Origin: RGIG3009 sp045578625
GTDB taxonomy: Bacteria; Bacillota; Clostridia; Oscillospirales; Acutalibacteraceae
Assembly: GCA_045578625.1 (NCBI GenBank)
Contig: JAZNKN010000062.1
Location: 1-23,447, forward strand
Length of the DNA: 23,447 nucleotides
Direction: 5' to 3'
Part shown: positions 1 through 6,865 of the stretch, piece by piece
Numbering within the stretch: the first letter of the stretch is position 1
How the letters are laid out: each line of letters opens with the position of its first letter
Position numbers and translations under genes: made by a program
Notes under the pieces: generated by a model
What the model was told of the DNA's origin: nothing
The model's database searches: none
The model's input: only the letters and a program-made list of their open reading frames with translations

Positions 1-35
1 ACTTCGCATCGGCTTTGCCGATACTTCACTTTCTC

Positions 36-64
36 TTGCCCCTCCACCGCTTTTATGCTATAAT
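36..64 (+). promoter_or_regulatory. Sigma-A promoter of the orphan gene at 88
   Basis: TTGCCC (36-41) and TATAAT (59-64) are separated by 17 bp, and TGC lies directly before the -10, giving an extended -10 element. The expected transcript start is about 20 bases before the start codon at 88. A short ATCGGC/GCCGAT hairpin at 8-22 lies just upstream and may be the end of a preceding gene's terminator. Confidence 0.75.
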
Positions 65-87
65 ACACCCAAGGTGGTGATAGCAGT

Positions 88-645
88 ATGCATTTAGTTA
101 ATGATATAGCGAGTGTAAGTGTTTGTGAAATTACAGATATATCATCACACACGGTTGATATTGTTTACGACCTTGAAAGCTATAGTTCTCAAGATTATAA
201 AAAAATATTGCTGATAGAAATCAACACTGAAACTGGGCTTAGAAGAGCTGCCTTGTATTGCGATTTTTGTGGAAATTTTGAATATTGCACGGTATTGCAT
301 CAAGAGAATCTTGTTGTAGCAAAATTCAATAGTATTTACATGATTAATGTTTGTACAGGAGAAATCCAATACAAGTGTTTTTCTGATATGGCGGGTGCTC
401 TACGTCTGTATTTGTTGGAAGACGGATATTTGATTCACGGTGAGTGCGAAATAGTTAAGTTGGATTTTGAGTTCAATACTCAGTGGACGTTTTCAGGAAA
501 GGATATTTTTGCTTCTTTGGACGGAAAAGAAGTTTTGAATATTTTTGACGATCGCATAGAACTGATGGATTTTTCGGGGAACACTTATATAATACCGTTA
601 ACACCTCAACCTGTAGAAAAGGTGCAGGCAAAGGAAAATGGGTAG
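88..645 (+). CDS. Hypothetical protein, AT-rich orphan
   Basis: This 185-residue protein has no signal peptide or membrane segment and I do not recognise its family with certainty. It alternates short hydrophobic strands with turns, suggesting an all-beta, propeller-like fold. The C-terminal part (about 125-172) contains a W-x-F-S-G-K-D-I-F block followed by a strand ending in D-F-S-G-N-x-Y. I associate such blocks with small uncharacterised proteins, some near polymorphic toxin loci, but that is a weak memory and not a domain assignment. It has seven cysteines, three of them in C-D-F-C-x5-C at about 58-66, many for a cytosolic protein. The start at 88 follows an AAGGTGGTGAT ribosome binding site and its own extended -10 promoter. 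GC is roughly 35-40 percent, clearly lower than the genes downstream, which suggests recent acquisition. Confidence 0.7.
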   Translation: MHLVNDIASVSVCEITDISSHTVDIVYDLESYSSQDYKKILLIEINTETGLRRAALYCDFCGNFEYCTVLHQENLVVAKFNSIYMINVCTGEIQYKCFSDMAGALRLYLLEDGYLIHGECEIVKLDFEFNTQWTFSGKDIFASLDGKEVLNIFDDRIELMDFSGNTYIIPLTPQPVEKVQAKENG

Positions 646-711
646 ACAAATTGATAATCAAATAATTCTGTGTAATAGGATAAAGAAAAACAGATGGTGA
701 GAGGTGTACCT

Positions 712-1005
712 ATGGTTAAACACATAATCTTGTGGAAGCTGAAAGAGGAAGCCAACAACGCTTCGGTTAAGCAAGGAATCAAGGATGGGCTTGAGGGGTT
801 GGTTGATAAAATTCCCGGTCTTGTTGAGATTGTCGTGGAAACGTGTGGTTTGGAATCGTCGAATGCCGATGTTATGTTATATTCGGTGTTTGAGGATGAA
901 GCATCGTTGAAGGCGTATGCGACACACCCTGAACACGTTTTTGTTGCCGATATGTTCGTAAGACCGTTTACTCAAACCAGATTGTGTCTTGATTTTGAGG
1001 TGTAA
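712..1005 (+). CDS. Dabb (stress-responsive alpha/beta barrel) family protein
   Basis: This is a 97-residue protein matching the small Dabb family in length and pattern. It opens with M-V-K-H-I-I-L-W-K-L, continues with a helix, and then G-L-V-E-I, which is the usual position of the second strand. Near residues 75-80 it has the H-P-x-H segment followed by a strand ending in the C-terminal D-F-E-V. Dabb proteins are dimeric ferredoxin-like barrels of mostly unknown function. I chose the ATG at 712 because GAGAGGTG lies 6 bases upstream and the protein then begins at the family's first strand. An in-frame ATG at 694 would add six residues without a good ribosome binding site. It lies 66 bases after the orphan gene and may be cotranscribed with it. 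Confidence 0.85.
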   Translation: MVKHIILWKLKEEANNASVKQGIKDGLEGLVDKIPGLVEIVVETCGLESSNADVMLYSVFEDEASLKAYATHPEHVFVADMFVRPFTQTRLCLDFEV

Positions 1006-1057
1006 GTGAGAGATGAACGTCGGACGAGTTTAAAAAGAATCTGTCGGAGGGGTTGCT

Positions 1058-1594
1058 GTGAACTTTCGGTTTGGCGTGCGCGTATCGGAAGAGGATTATG
1101 TCAATTATAATACGTTTGTGCTGTTGCGGTCGCCGTACGGTAAAAAGCAGATTTTGTCGCTTCGTGTCGCGACGTTTGCGGTATTTGCGATCATCTCTTT
1201 GATTGCGGCGTTCGGTGAAAATTTTACGTGGGTTTCACTGATCGGACCGGTGGTTATTTTGCTTGTTTTTCAGTTTTTCCTGACCCGCTTTTTTGCTTGG
1301 AGCTTAAAAGGTTATATCCGATCTATGAAAAAGCAGGGGAAAATGGCGTATTCGCCGGAGGCGGTGCTGGAATTCTACGATGATACGTTCGTGGAGATCA
1401 CAGCCGAAAACAAAACGGAGCAGCGGTATGCCGGGGTGGAGCGGATCAGTATTGTGGACGGCAATATGATCTATATCCATGTTAACAATACGATGGCATA
1501 TATGCTGCCGTTCGCTTCATTTGAGTCCACGGAGCACAAGGATCAGTTTGTGGAGTTTATCAAAACCAAGTGTGCGCAGGTTGATGTGTACTGA
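1058..1594 (+). CDS. YcxB-like membrane protein
   Basis: This 178-residue protein has a short cytoplasmic N-terminus, two hydrophobic segments at about 48-63 and 68-86, and a soluble C-terminal beta-rich domain. That architecture and the C-terminal pattern (F-x-D-D-x-F-V-E-I, then a segment on self-interaction with tyrosine and valine strands, then F-V-E-F-I-K) match the YcxB-like family, whose function is unknown. The start is a GTG at 1058 with CGGAGGGG 5 bases upstream. A strong hairpin at 1649-1672 follows, so this gene probably ends the first transcription unit. Confidence 0.75.
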   Translation: MNFRFGVRVSEEDYVNYNTFVLLRSPYGKKQILSLRVATFAVFAIISLIAAFGENFTWVSLIGPVVILLVFQFFLTRFFAWSLKGYIRSMKKQGKMAYSPEAVLEFYDDTFVEITAENKTEQRYAGVERISIVDGNMIYIHVNNTMAYMLPFASFESTEHKDQFVEFIKTKCAQVDVY

Positions 1595-1648
1595 AACCCG
1601 CTAGTATACTGTTCAAAGTGCATTTTGTGTCTTTCATCATAGGATCAA

Positions 1649-1690
1649 CCCCAAGCGCCGCGGCGTTTGGGGCTTTAATCTTTGTTTTTT
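1649..1690 (+). terminator. Intrinsic terminator after the YcxB-like gene
   Basis: CCCCAA and CGCC (1649-1659) pair with GGCG and TTGGGG (1662-1672) with one G-T wobble. The hairpin is followed by an interrupted T-rich tract up to 1690 (CTTTAATCTTTGTTTTTT). Confidence 0.75.
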
Positions 1691-1701
1691 TGGGAAATGA
1701 T

Positions 1702-1730
1702 TTGACCTTTAAAGGGGTTTTTGGTACAAT
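1702..1730 (+). promoter_or_regulatory. Sigma-A promoter of the NSS transporter
   Basis: TTGACC (1702-1707) and TACAAT (1725-1730) are spaced by 17 bp. The start codon at 1760 is 29 bases beyond the -10, leaving a short leader with no riboswitch. Confidence 0.8.
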
Positions 1731-1759
1731 AACTGGGAATTCTATTGTGAGGTGTTAGT

Positions 1760-3115
1760 ATGAGCGAGAAAAGAAGCAGCTTTACCGGTAAGATCGGCTT
1801 CGTTCTGGCGGCTGCCGGCTCGGCGGTCGGTCTGGGTAACATCTGGCGTTTTCCGTATCTGGCGGCCAAATACGGCGGCGGTATCTTCCTGCTGGTGTAT
1901 CTGATCCTGGCGGTAACGTTGGGCTTTGCACTGATGTGTGCCGAGATCGCGATCGGCCGTAAAACGGGGAAGAGCGCGATCAGTGCTTTCGGTGCGCTGA
2001 ACAAAAGGTTCAGCTTTATTGGTTGGATGGCGGCGATCGTACCTGTCATCATTTTGCCGTATTACTCCGTGATCGGTGGCTGGGTCATGAAGTATTTTGC
2101 CGTGTTCGTATCCGGCGGCGCATCGGCCAGTGCGGCGGACGGCTATTTTGAGAACTTTATCGGCGGCACGTTTGAGCCACTAGGATGGTTCTTCCTGTTT
2201 CTTGCGCTGACGGCGCTCATCGTGTTGTTCGGTGTGGAAAAGGGTATTGAGAAGGTCAGCAAGTTCATGATGCCGCTGCTGGTGGTTCTCACCTTGGTTA
2301 TTGCGGTCTACGGGATGTTCATGCCGGGCGCTATGGCGGGTGTTGCTTACTACCTGACTCCGGATTTCTCCAAGTTCTCTGCCACGACCGTGCTGGCGGC
2401 GATGGGACAGTTGTTCTATTCCATGTCCATCGCGATGGGTATTATGATCACCTACGGCTCGTATATGAAGAAGGATATCCGTCTGGAATCCTCCGTGCAT
2501 CAGATCGAAGTGTTTGATACCGGTATCGCTTTCCTGGCGGGTCTAATGGTCGTTCCTGCCGTGTTCTCCTTCTCGGGCGGCGACGAAGCGGCGCTCGGTA
2601 AGGGCCCCGGCCTGATGTTCGTCACGTTGCCGAAGGTGTTTAACTCCATGGCCGGCGGTTCTGTGATCGGTGCGCTGTTCTTCCTGCTGGTGTTCTTTGC
2701 GGCGTTGACCTCCTCCATTTCCCTGATGGAGACCATCGTCTCGCTCCTGCAGGACAAGCTGGGGTGGAGCCGGCGCAAGGCTAGCCTGATGGTGTTTGTT
2801 GCCAGCCTGATCCTTGGTCTGCCGTCTTCGCTGGGTTTCGGCTTGCTGAGCAACATCACCGTTGCCGGTCTGACGTTCCTGGATATGTTCGATTTCCTCA
2901 GCAACAGTGTACTGATGCCGATCGTCGCGTTGCTTACCTGCATTTTCGTTGGTTACGTTCTCAAGCCTAAGGCGCTGATCGACGAAATGGAGATTGGCGG
3001 CAAGTTCTCCAACAAGCGCTTGTTTACGATCATTATTAAGTATATCGCTCCTATCTGCATCGTCCTGATTCTGATCTCGTCCGTGCTGGACGGTTTGGGA
3101 ATCGTTAAGATCTAA
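1760..3115 (+). CDS. Sodium-dependent transporter, NSS/SNF family
   Basis: This 451-residue integral membrane protein belongs to the neurotransmitter:sodium symporter family, of which bacterial members (LeuT, MhsT, Tyt1) import amino acids with sodium. The family signature in the unwound first helix is clear: G-S-A-V-G-L-G-N-I-W-R-F-P-Y at residues 20-33. Eleven or twelve hydrophobic helices can be counted, and the G-Q-L-F-Y-S-M-S-I-A-M-G stretch near 220-231 corresponds to TM6. The S-S-x-x-S-L-M-E region at about 317-324 is the TM8 sodium-site area. The substrate cannot be read from sequence; an amino acid is likely. It is monocistronic, with promoter at 1702-1730 and a GAGGTG ribosome binding site. 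It is codon-rich in GC third positions, unlike the gene at 88. Confidence 0.92.
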   Translation: MSEKRSSFTGKIGFVLAAAGSAVGLGNIWRFPYLAAKYGGGIFLLVYLILAVTLGFALMCAEIAIGRKTGKSAISAFGALNKRFSFIGWMAAIVPVIILPYYSVIGGWVMKYFAVFVSGGASASAADGYFENFIGGTFEPLGWFFLFLALTALIVLFGVEKGIEKVSKFMMPLLVVLTLVIAVYGMFMPGAMAGVAYYLTPDFSKFSATTVLAAMGQLFYSMSIAMGIMITYGSYMKKDIRLESSVHQIEVFDTGIAFLAGLMVVPAVFSFSGGDEAALGKGPGLMFVTLPKVFNSMAGGSVIGALFFLLVFFAALTSSISLMETIVSLLQDKLGWSRRKASLMVFVASLILGLPSSLGFGLLSNITVAGLTFLDMFDFLSNSVLMPIVALLTCIFVGYVLKPKALIDEMEIGGKFSNKRLFTIIIKYIAPICIVLILISSVLDGLGIVKI

Positions 3116-3225
3116 GAAGGCGGATCGTTGCAGGCATGGGCGTGCATTTCCATCCTGATTAGGAAGGCTGCGCGCTGCCCGGATAATAATTTGTGTAACT
3201 TTTGCGTCTTTTTTTCAAAAAGTGC

Positions 3226-3254
3226 TTGCCATGTGTATGGAAATCGTTTACAAT
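3226..3254 (+). promoter_or_regulatory. Sigma-A promoter of the PRTase-like gene
   Basis: TTGCCA (3226-3231) and TACAAT (3249-3254) are separated by 17 bp. The transcript would start near 3261, about 30 bases before the start codon. The stretch 3116-3225 before it contains no gene and only a weak imperfect hairpin. Confidence 0.75.
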
Positions 3255-3289
3255 AGAAGCGAACAATCCGTTACAAGGGGGAAACACTT

Positions 3290-3931
3290 ATGCCTACGTT
3301 GCACACCATGAAATATGGCACCAAGCGCAATAACCTGTTTTTGCGCGTGGCACTGGGACATTTTGCCACCAGTAACTGCCACAGCAATTATTATATTGAC
3401 GTTGTTGCGCAGAAAACACGTATGTCCGAAGCCCGTGCCGTAGCGGAGGAGCTCAGCACGTATTACTATGCCGATACCGTTGTGGACACCATTCTGTGCC
3501 TGGACGGTACGGAGGTCATTGGTGCTTGCTTTGCCGACTGCCTGTCCAAGTCGGATATCATCAATATGAACGCACACAAGTCGATCTACGTGGTGACCCC
3601 CGAAACGACGAGCGGCAGTCAGCTGATGTTCCGCGACAACATTATCCCCATGATCGAGGGTAAGAACGTGATGATCTTGGCAGTTTCGGTCGCTTCCGGT
3701 AAGACGGTGGAAGCCGCGATCGATGCTATTCGTTATTACGGCGGTACGGTGTCCGGTGTGGCGGCCATCTTCTCAACGGCTGAAACGTGCGGCGGTCTGC
3801 CGGTACATTCGGTATTCGATCCCAAGGATCTGCCGGACTACCAGAACTATCCCTCACACGAATGCCCGATGTGTAAGGCCGGGCAAAAACTGGATGCCTT
3901 GGTGAATTGTCACGGCTTCTCCAAACTATAA
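3290..3931 (+). CDS. Orotate phosphoribosyltransferase-like protein
   Basis: This 213-residue protein follows the type I phosphoribosyltransferase fold: an N-terminal region, a helix with S-E-A-R at about 46-49, a strand ending D-T-I-L-C-L-D-G-T-E at 66-75, and the PRPP-loop position at 127-139. In active enzymes that loop carries an acidic pair followed by T-T-G-G; here it reads V-M-I-L-A-V-S-V-A-S-G-K-T, so both acidic residues are missing. A C-P-M-C motif at 192-195 might bind a metal. No other pyrimidine genes are nearby. AAGGGGG sits 8 bases before the ATG. It has its own promoter and terminator. The fold assignment is fairly confident; orotate as substrate, and even catalysis, are doubtful. 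Confidence 0.7.
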   Translation: MPTLHTMKYGTKRNNLFLRVALGHFATSNCHSNYYIDVVAQKTRMSEARAVAEELSTYYYADTVVDTILCLDGTEVIGACFADCLSKSDIINMNAHKSIYVVTPETTSGSQLMFRDNIIPMIEGKNVMILAVSVASGKTVEAAIDAIRYYGGTVSGVAAIFSTAETCGGLPVHSVFDPKDLPDYQNYPSHECPMCKAGQKLDALVNCHGFSKL

Positions 3932-3941
3932 AATACGGTCG

Positions 3942-3970
3942 AAAAAGGCGGTCGTGTGACCGCCTTTTTT
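3942..3970 (+). terminator. Intrinsic terminator of the PRTase-like gene
   Basis: A perfect stem AAAGGCGGTC / GACCGCCTTT (3944-3953 with 3958-3967) with a GTGT loop is followed by further T residues to 3970, just after the stop codon at 3931. Confidence 0.92.
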
Positions 3971-3973
3971 GCA

Positions 3974-4010
3974 AATAAAAATCCCCCCGCATAGCGGGGG
4001 GTGTTTTTAT
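3974..4010 (-). terminator. Bidirectional hairpin behind tRNA-Val
   Basis: CCCCCCGC (3983-3990) and GCGGGGGG (3994-4001) form a perfect 8-bp stem with a 3-base loop. Read on the minus strand it follows the CCA end of tRNA-Val by 9 bases and is trailed by ATTTTTATT, so it should terminate the tRNA transcript. A T-rich tract lies on the plus side too (GTGTTTTTATT). Nearly the same 28 bases occur at 23420-23447 in the opposite orientation. Confidence 0.85.
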
Positions 4011-4086
4011 TGGTGGACGTTAACGGACTCGAACCGCTGACCCTTCGCACGTCAAGCGAATGCTCTACCAGCTGAGCTAAACGTCC
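4011..4086 (-). tRNA. tRNA-Val (anticodon GAC)
   Basis: The 76-base cloverleaf on the minus strand is complete: a 7-bp acceptor stem GGACGTT/AACGTCC, a D arm GCTC-AGCTGGTA-GAGC, and an anticodon stem TTCGC/GCGAA closing the loop TTGACGT, which places GAC at the anticodon (valine, codon GUC). A T arm with TTCGAGT follows, then discriminator A and an encoded CCA. The T stem has one G-T wobble. It stands alone between its own promoter and terminator. Confidence 0.96.
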
Positions 4087-4112
4087 ATATCCGCGCTTGC
4101 GGAACATGCTGT

Positions 4113-4141
4113 ATTATACCGAAAAGCGCGGAGGTTGTCAA
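4113..4141 (-). promoter_or_regulatory. Perfect consensus promoter of tRNA-Val
   Basis: On the minus strand TTGACA (4136-4141) and TATAAT (4113-4118) are separated by 17 bp, an exact sigma-A consensus, as expected for a highly expressed tRNA. Confidence 0.93.
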
Positions 4142-4181
4142 GAGGTAATTGCGGAAAATTTCCGAAAATCTTTTTTAGGGT

Positions 4182-4268
4182 TCAAAAAACGCGCCACAGC
4201 GCTTCTTCTACGGCGTCGCCGTTGACCTTAAAGCCGTCATTGAGTGTGTGATCACAGTGCGGTTTCAC
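4182..4268 (-). other. Coding-like 28-codon reading frame overlapping the end of the ABC-F gene
   Basis: On the minus strand a GTG at 4268, inside the last codons of the ABC-F gene in another frame, opens a 28-codon frame that ends at TGA 4184-4182. The last 20 residues (L-N-D-G-F-K-V-N-G-D-A-V-E-E-A-L-W-R-V-F) have the look of a real protein C-terminus, and the GC-normal sequence stops being so right after the stop codon. There is no convincing ribosome binding site. It may be the leftover 3' end of a deleted gene, a small overlapping gene, or chance; the opposite strand is partly open too. Confidence 0.2.
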
Positions 4269-6156
4269 AGGATGCCAATTCGCTTTGCGCTTGTTCCCAG
4301 TCGGACATTAGCTGCTCCAAACGCGTATTTTGTTCCTCCAGCGCCGCGCTGATCGAGACGACCTTGTCATAATCGGCAGCCACGTCCGGTTGCTCCAGTT
4401 GCTCATTCAACTGACGAATCTGTTCCTCGACGACGGCGATGTCCTCTTCGCATCGGCGGATGCGGGTGGCGAACTTGCGCTTGCGGGATTCCAGTTCCTT
4501 GCGCTTCCGGTAAGCATTTTCCTTTACAGGTACGGCTATTTTTTCGACGTCAGCTGCCATCGGCTGATGACGCTCAAGGTATTCGTCATAGTTTCCGGGA
4601 TAGCTTTCGCAGCCGGTGGGTGACAGCTTCAAAATGCGCGTAGCCATACGGTTGATGAAATAGCGGTCGTGCGATACGACGAGCAGCGTGCCGTCGTAAT
4701 TCTCCATGGCAGCTTCCAACGCTTCGCGGGAGGCAATGTCCAGATGGTTGGTCGGTTCGTCCAACAGCAGGAGATTGTCGTGCGCAAGCATCAGCTTGAG
4801 AAGTAGGAGCCGCGCACGTTCACCGCCGCTGAGTTGACGGATGGGCTGAAACACCTCGTCGCCGTAGAACAGGAACGCCGCCAACGCATTGCGCAGCTCG
4901 GTCTGGGTGAGGGTGGGGTAGGCGTCCCATAACTGGTCGATGGCGGTCTTGCCGTATTCCAGCTGTGCCTGGATCTGGTCGTAATATCCAATGGAAACGC
5001 GCGAGCCGAGACGGATATAGCCGTTGTCGGGTGCTTGCTCACCGGTAATAAGGCGCAACAGTGTTGTCTTGCCGCAACCGTTCGGGCCAAGCAAAAACAC
5101 ACGCTCACCGCGACGCAGCTGAAAGGATACGCTTTTGAACAGTGATCGGTCAAAGGATTTTGAAAGATCCTCGGCATTCAGCACCTCGTTGCCGCTGACA
5201 GTAGCAGCGGTAAAGCCGAATTTTAAGGTCGACTCCGCTTTTTCAAGTTCAACTTGCTGTGTTTTCAGCCGATCCAACCGTTTTTCGCGACTTTCGGCAG
5301 CACGAATGGATTTTTCACGATTCCATTGCTTGAGCAGGGCGATATTTTCTTCCAGTTTTTTGATGGCACGGGCGGTCGTTTTGTGATGCCGCAGAGCGAT
5401 CTCGTCGTCCTTTTCGCGCTGTTCTTTATGAGTGGTATAATTGCCGCCGGTGATATACAGTTTGCTGTGCGACAGCTCCATGGTGCGGGTGGTGACACGG
5501 TCCAGAAAGTAACGGTCGTGCGAAATGACGATCACCGCGCCGGTATAGCTGCGCAGGAAGGTCTCCAACCATTCCACCGATTCAATATCCAGATGGTTGG
5601 TGGGCTCGTCCAACAACAGCAGATCTGAGCCGGATAGCAGCAGGCGACCCATAGCAAGCTTGGAGCGCTGACCGCCGCTTAAGGTCGTTACGGAGCGCTG
5701 ATGATCCGATTCACCAAAGCCCAGACCCGCCAGCGTGGAGGTGACGCGGCTGCGATAATACAGACCGCCGGCGGCTTCAAACTGCTCTTGCAGCTGCAGT
5801 TGTTTTTCGATCAGCGCGGTGTTGCCGCTGTCAGAAAGGGCGCGGTTGACGGTCTCCAGTTCTCGCTCCATACGGCGCAGCGGTTCAAAGACGCTTTCCA
5901 ACGCTTCCCACACCGTAATATCGTCTGACAGCGTGTGCTGCTCCAGATAGCCGATGCGTGTGTCGCGAGCCGGCAGTACCTCGCCTGAGTCGGGAGATTC
6001 CTCGCCGGTAATAAGGCGGAAGAGGGTGGTTTTGCCGCAGCCGTTGGAGCCGATGAGGCCGATCCGATCGTGTTCGGCAACGTCAAAGGACAACCGCTCA
6101 AACAAGCAGCGGTCGCCAAAGCTCTTTGTGAGATTGTGAACGGACAGTACGGCCAT
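4252..6156 (-). CDS. ABC-F family ATPase (ribosome-associated type)
   Basis: This 634-residue protein holds two ATP-binding cassettes in one chain and no membrane segment, the hallmark of ABC-F proteins, which act on ribosomes as translation or antibiotic-protection factors. The first half has the Walker A G-S-N-G-C-G-K-T-T (about 37-45), L-S-G-G-Q and L-L-L-L-D-E-P-T-N-H-L-D. A charged interdomain linker (about 235-315) follows. The second half has G-P-N-G-C-G-K-T-T, L-S-G-G-E and another L-L-L-L-D-E-P-T-N-H-L-D. The last 100 residues form a charged coiled coil, as in Uup/YdiF-type members. The ATG at 6156 follows AAAGGGA by 7 bases. Its promoter (6188-6216) overlaps a palindrome shared with a divergent promoter facing ruvC. 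Which subfamily it belongs to cannot be settled by eye. Confidence 0.93.
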   Translation of the reverse strand: MAVLSVHNLTKSFGDRCLFERLSFDVAEHDRIGLIGSNGCGKTTLFRLITGEESPDSGEVLPARDTRIGYLEQHTLSDDITVWEALESVFEPLRRMERELETVNRALSDSGNTALIEKQLQLQEQFEAAGGLYYRSRVTSTLAGLGFGESDHQRSVTTLSGGQRSKLAMGRLLLSGSDLLLLDEPTNHLDIESVEWLETFLRSYTGAVIVISHDRYFLDRVTTRTMELSHSKLYITGGNYTTHKEQREKDDEIALRHHKTTARAIKKLEENIALLKQWNREKSIRAAESREKRLDRLKTQQVELEKAESTLKFGFTAATVSGNEVLNAEDLSKSFDRSLFKSVSFQLRRGERVFLLGPNGCGKTTLLRLITGEQAPDNGYIRLGSRVSIGYYDQIQAQLEYGKTAIDQLWDAYPTLTQTELRNALAAFLFYGDEVFQPIRQLSGGERARLLLLKLMLAHDNLLLLDEPTNHLDIASREALEAAMENYDGTLLVVSHDRYFINRMATRILKLSPTGCESYPGNYDEYLERHQPMAADVEKIAVPVKENAYRKRKELESRKRKFATRIRRCEEDIAVVEEQIRQLNEQLEQPDVAADYDKVVSISAALEEQNTRLEQLMSDWEQAQSELASCETAL

Positions 6157-6187
6157 GACGGTATCCCTTTTACAAAATTTTTACATA

Positions 6188-6216
6188 ATTATACCAGGAA
6201 ATTACTTGTATGACAA
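6188..6216 (-). promoter_or_regulatory. Sigma-A promoter of the ABC-F gene
   Basis: On the minus strand TTGTCA (6211-6216) and TATAAT (6188-6193) are separated by 17 bp. The -35 and the spacer lie inside the palindrome 6195-6227. Confidence 0.82.
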
Positions 6217-6227
6217 GTGATTTCCTG
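6195..6227. promoter_or_regulatory. 33-bp palindrome between divergent promoters (candidate operator)
   Basis: Arms of 15 bases, CAGGAAATTACTTGT (6195-6209) and ACAAGTGATTTCCTG (6213-6227), match with a single mismatch around a 3-base centre. No T-tract follows on either side, so a terminator is unlikely. The palindrome covers the -35 and spacer of both divergent promoters, so one bound protein could control both directions. The inner core ACTTGT-ATG-ACAAGT resembles operators of GntR/HutC-type repressors; that resemblance is from memory and not proof. Confidence 0.6.
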
Positions 6228-6234
6228 CTATACT
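6206..6234 (+). promoter_or_regulatory. Divergent distal promoter facing ruvC
   Basis: TTGTAT (6206-6211) and TATACT (6229-6234) are separated by 17 bp, and TGC immediately precedes the -10. It points toward ruvC, 124 bases before the ruvC start, and shares one base of its -35 with the ABC-F promoter. Confidence 0.6.
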
Positions 6235-6299
6235 TAAAAATAATATGGGTAATTATGTGGTTTGGCATCCTCGACCGCTGGCGATGTGGCGATTGACGG

Positions 6300-6328
6300 T
6301 TGCGTCCACACGTAAAATGTGCTACAAT
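6300..6328 (+). promoter_or_regulatory. Proximal promoter of the ruvC operon
   Basis: TTGCGT (6300-6305) and TACAAT (6323-6328) are separated by 17 bp with TGC just before the -10. The transcript would start about 24 bases before the ruvC ATG. No GAAC-N4-GTTC LexA box is visible between 6157 and 6357, so SOS control is not apparent. Confidence 0.65.
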
Positions 6329-6357
6329 ATTCTGTAACGCTGAAAGGAGGTGCGCCG

Positions 6358-6861
6358 ATGAAGATCTTGGGTATCGACCCCGGTTATGCCATTATTGGCT
6401 GGGGTGTGCTGAATTATGAACGCGGTCGCTTCGGCGCACTGGATTTTGGAGCAGTAACGACCGAGGCGGGGACGCCGTTCGTTGAGCGTCTGCAACAGAT
6501 ATACACCGACCTGTCGGTGATCCTTGCCAAGCATCAGCCGGATGCGATGGCGATCGAAAAACTGTATTTCCAAAACAACCAAAAGACGGCGATCGAGGTG
6601 GCGGAGGCGCGCGGCGTGATCCTGCTTGCGGCGCAAAACGCCGGTGTTTCGATCTATGAATACACACCGCTGCAGGTCAAAAGTGCGGTTACCGGCTTCG
6701 GACAAGCACAAAAGCCGCAGGTCATGGAGATGACGCGGCGGCTGCTTCGGTTGCCGCAGGTTCCCAAACCGGACGATACGGCGGATGCGCTGGCGATCGC
6801 GATCTGCCACGCGCAGATGGGCGGCACGACGCTCAAACGACAAATCATGAGAGGGGTCTGA
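6358..6861 (+). CDS. ruvC: Crossover junction endodeoxyribonuclease RuvC
   Basis: This 167-residue protein is the Holliday junction resolvase, which nicks four-way junctions symmetrically with the RuvAB motor. The N-terminus M-K-I-L-G-I-D-P-G is the family signature. The four acidic active-site residues can be placed at D7, E67, D140 and D143 (in A-I-E-K-L-Y-F and K-P-D-D-T-A-D-A). The length is normal. I chose the ATG at 6358 because AAAGGAGGTG lies 6 bases upstream and the protein then begins at the conserved motif. An ATG at 6319 would lie inside the promoter. It is the first gene of a long operon; ruvA starts 4 bases after its stop. Confidence 0.97.
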   Translation: MKILGIDPGYAIIGWGVLNYERGRFGALDFGAVTTEAGTPFVERLQQIYTDLSVILAKHQPDAMAIEKLYFQNNQKTAIEVAEARGVILLAAQNAGVSIYEYTPLQVKSAVTGFGQAQKPQVMEMTRRLLRLPQVPKPDDTADALAIAICHAQMGGTTLKRQIMRGV

Positions 6862-6865
6862 CCGG

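Noticed and set aside
8..22. The ATCGGC/GCCGAT hairpin at the window start as a terminator
   Set aside because: Only a 6-bp stem is visible and no clean T-tract follows; the upstream gene is outside the window.
6293..6328. TTGACG at 6293 as -35 of the ruvC promoter
   Set aside because: The distance to TACAAT at 6323 is 24 bp, too long; TTGCGT at 6300 gives the normal 17 bp.
6245..6337. A 30-codon frame just behind the divergent promoter at 6206-6234
   Set aside because: It starts about four bases after the predicted transcript start without a ribosome binding site and overlaps the proximal ruvC promoter. Without evidence for leaderless translation it is not called.
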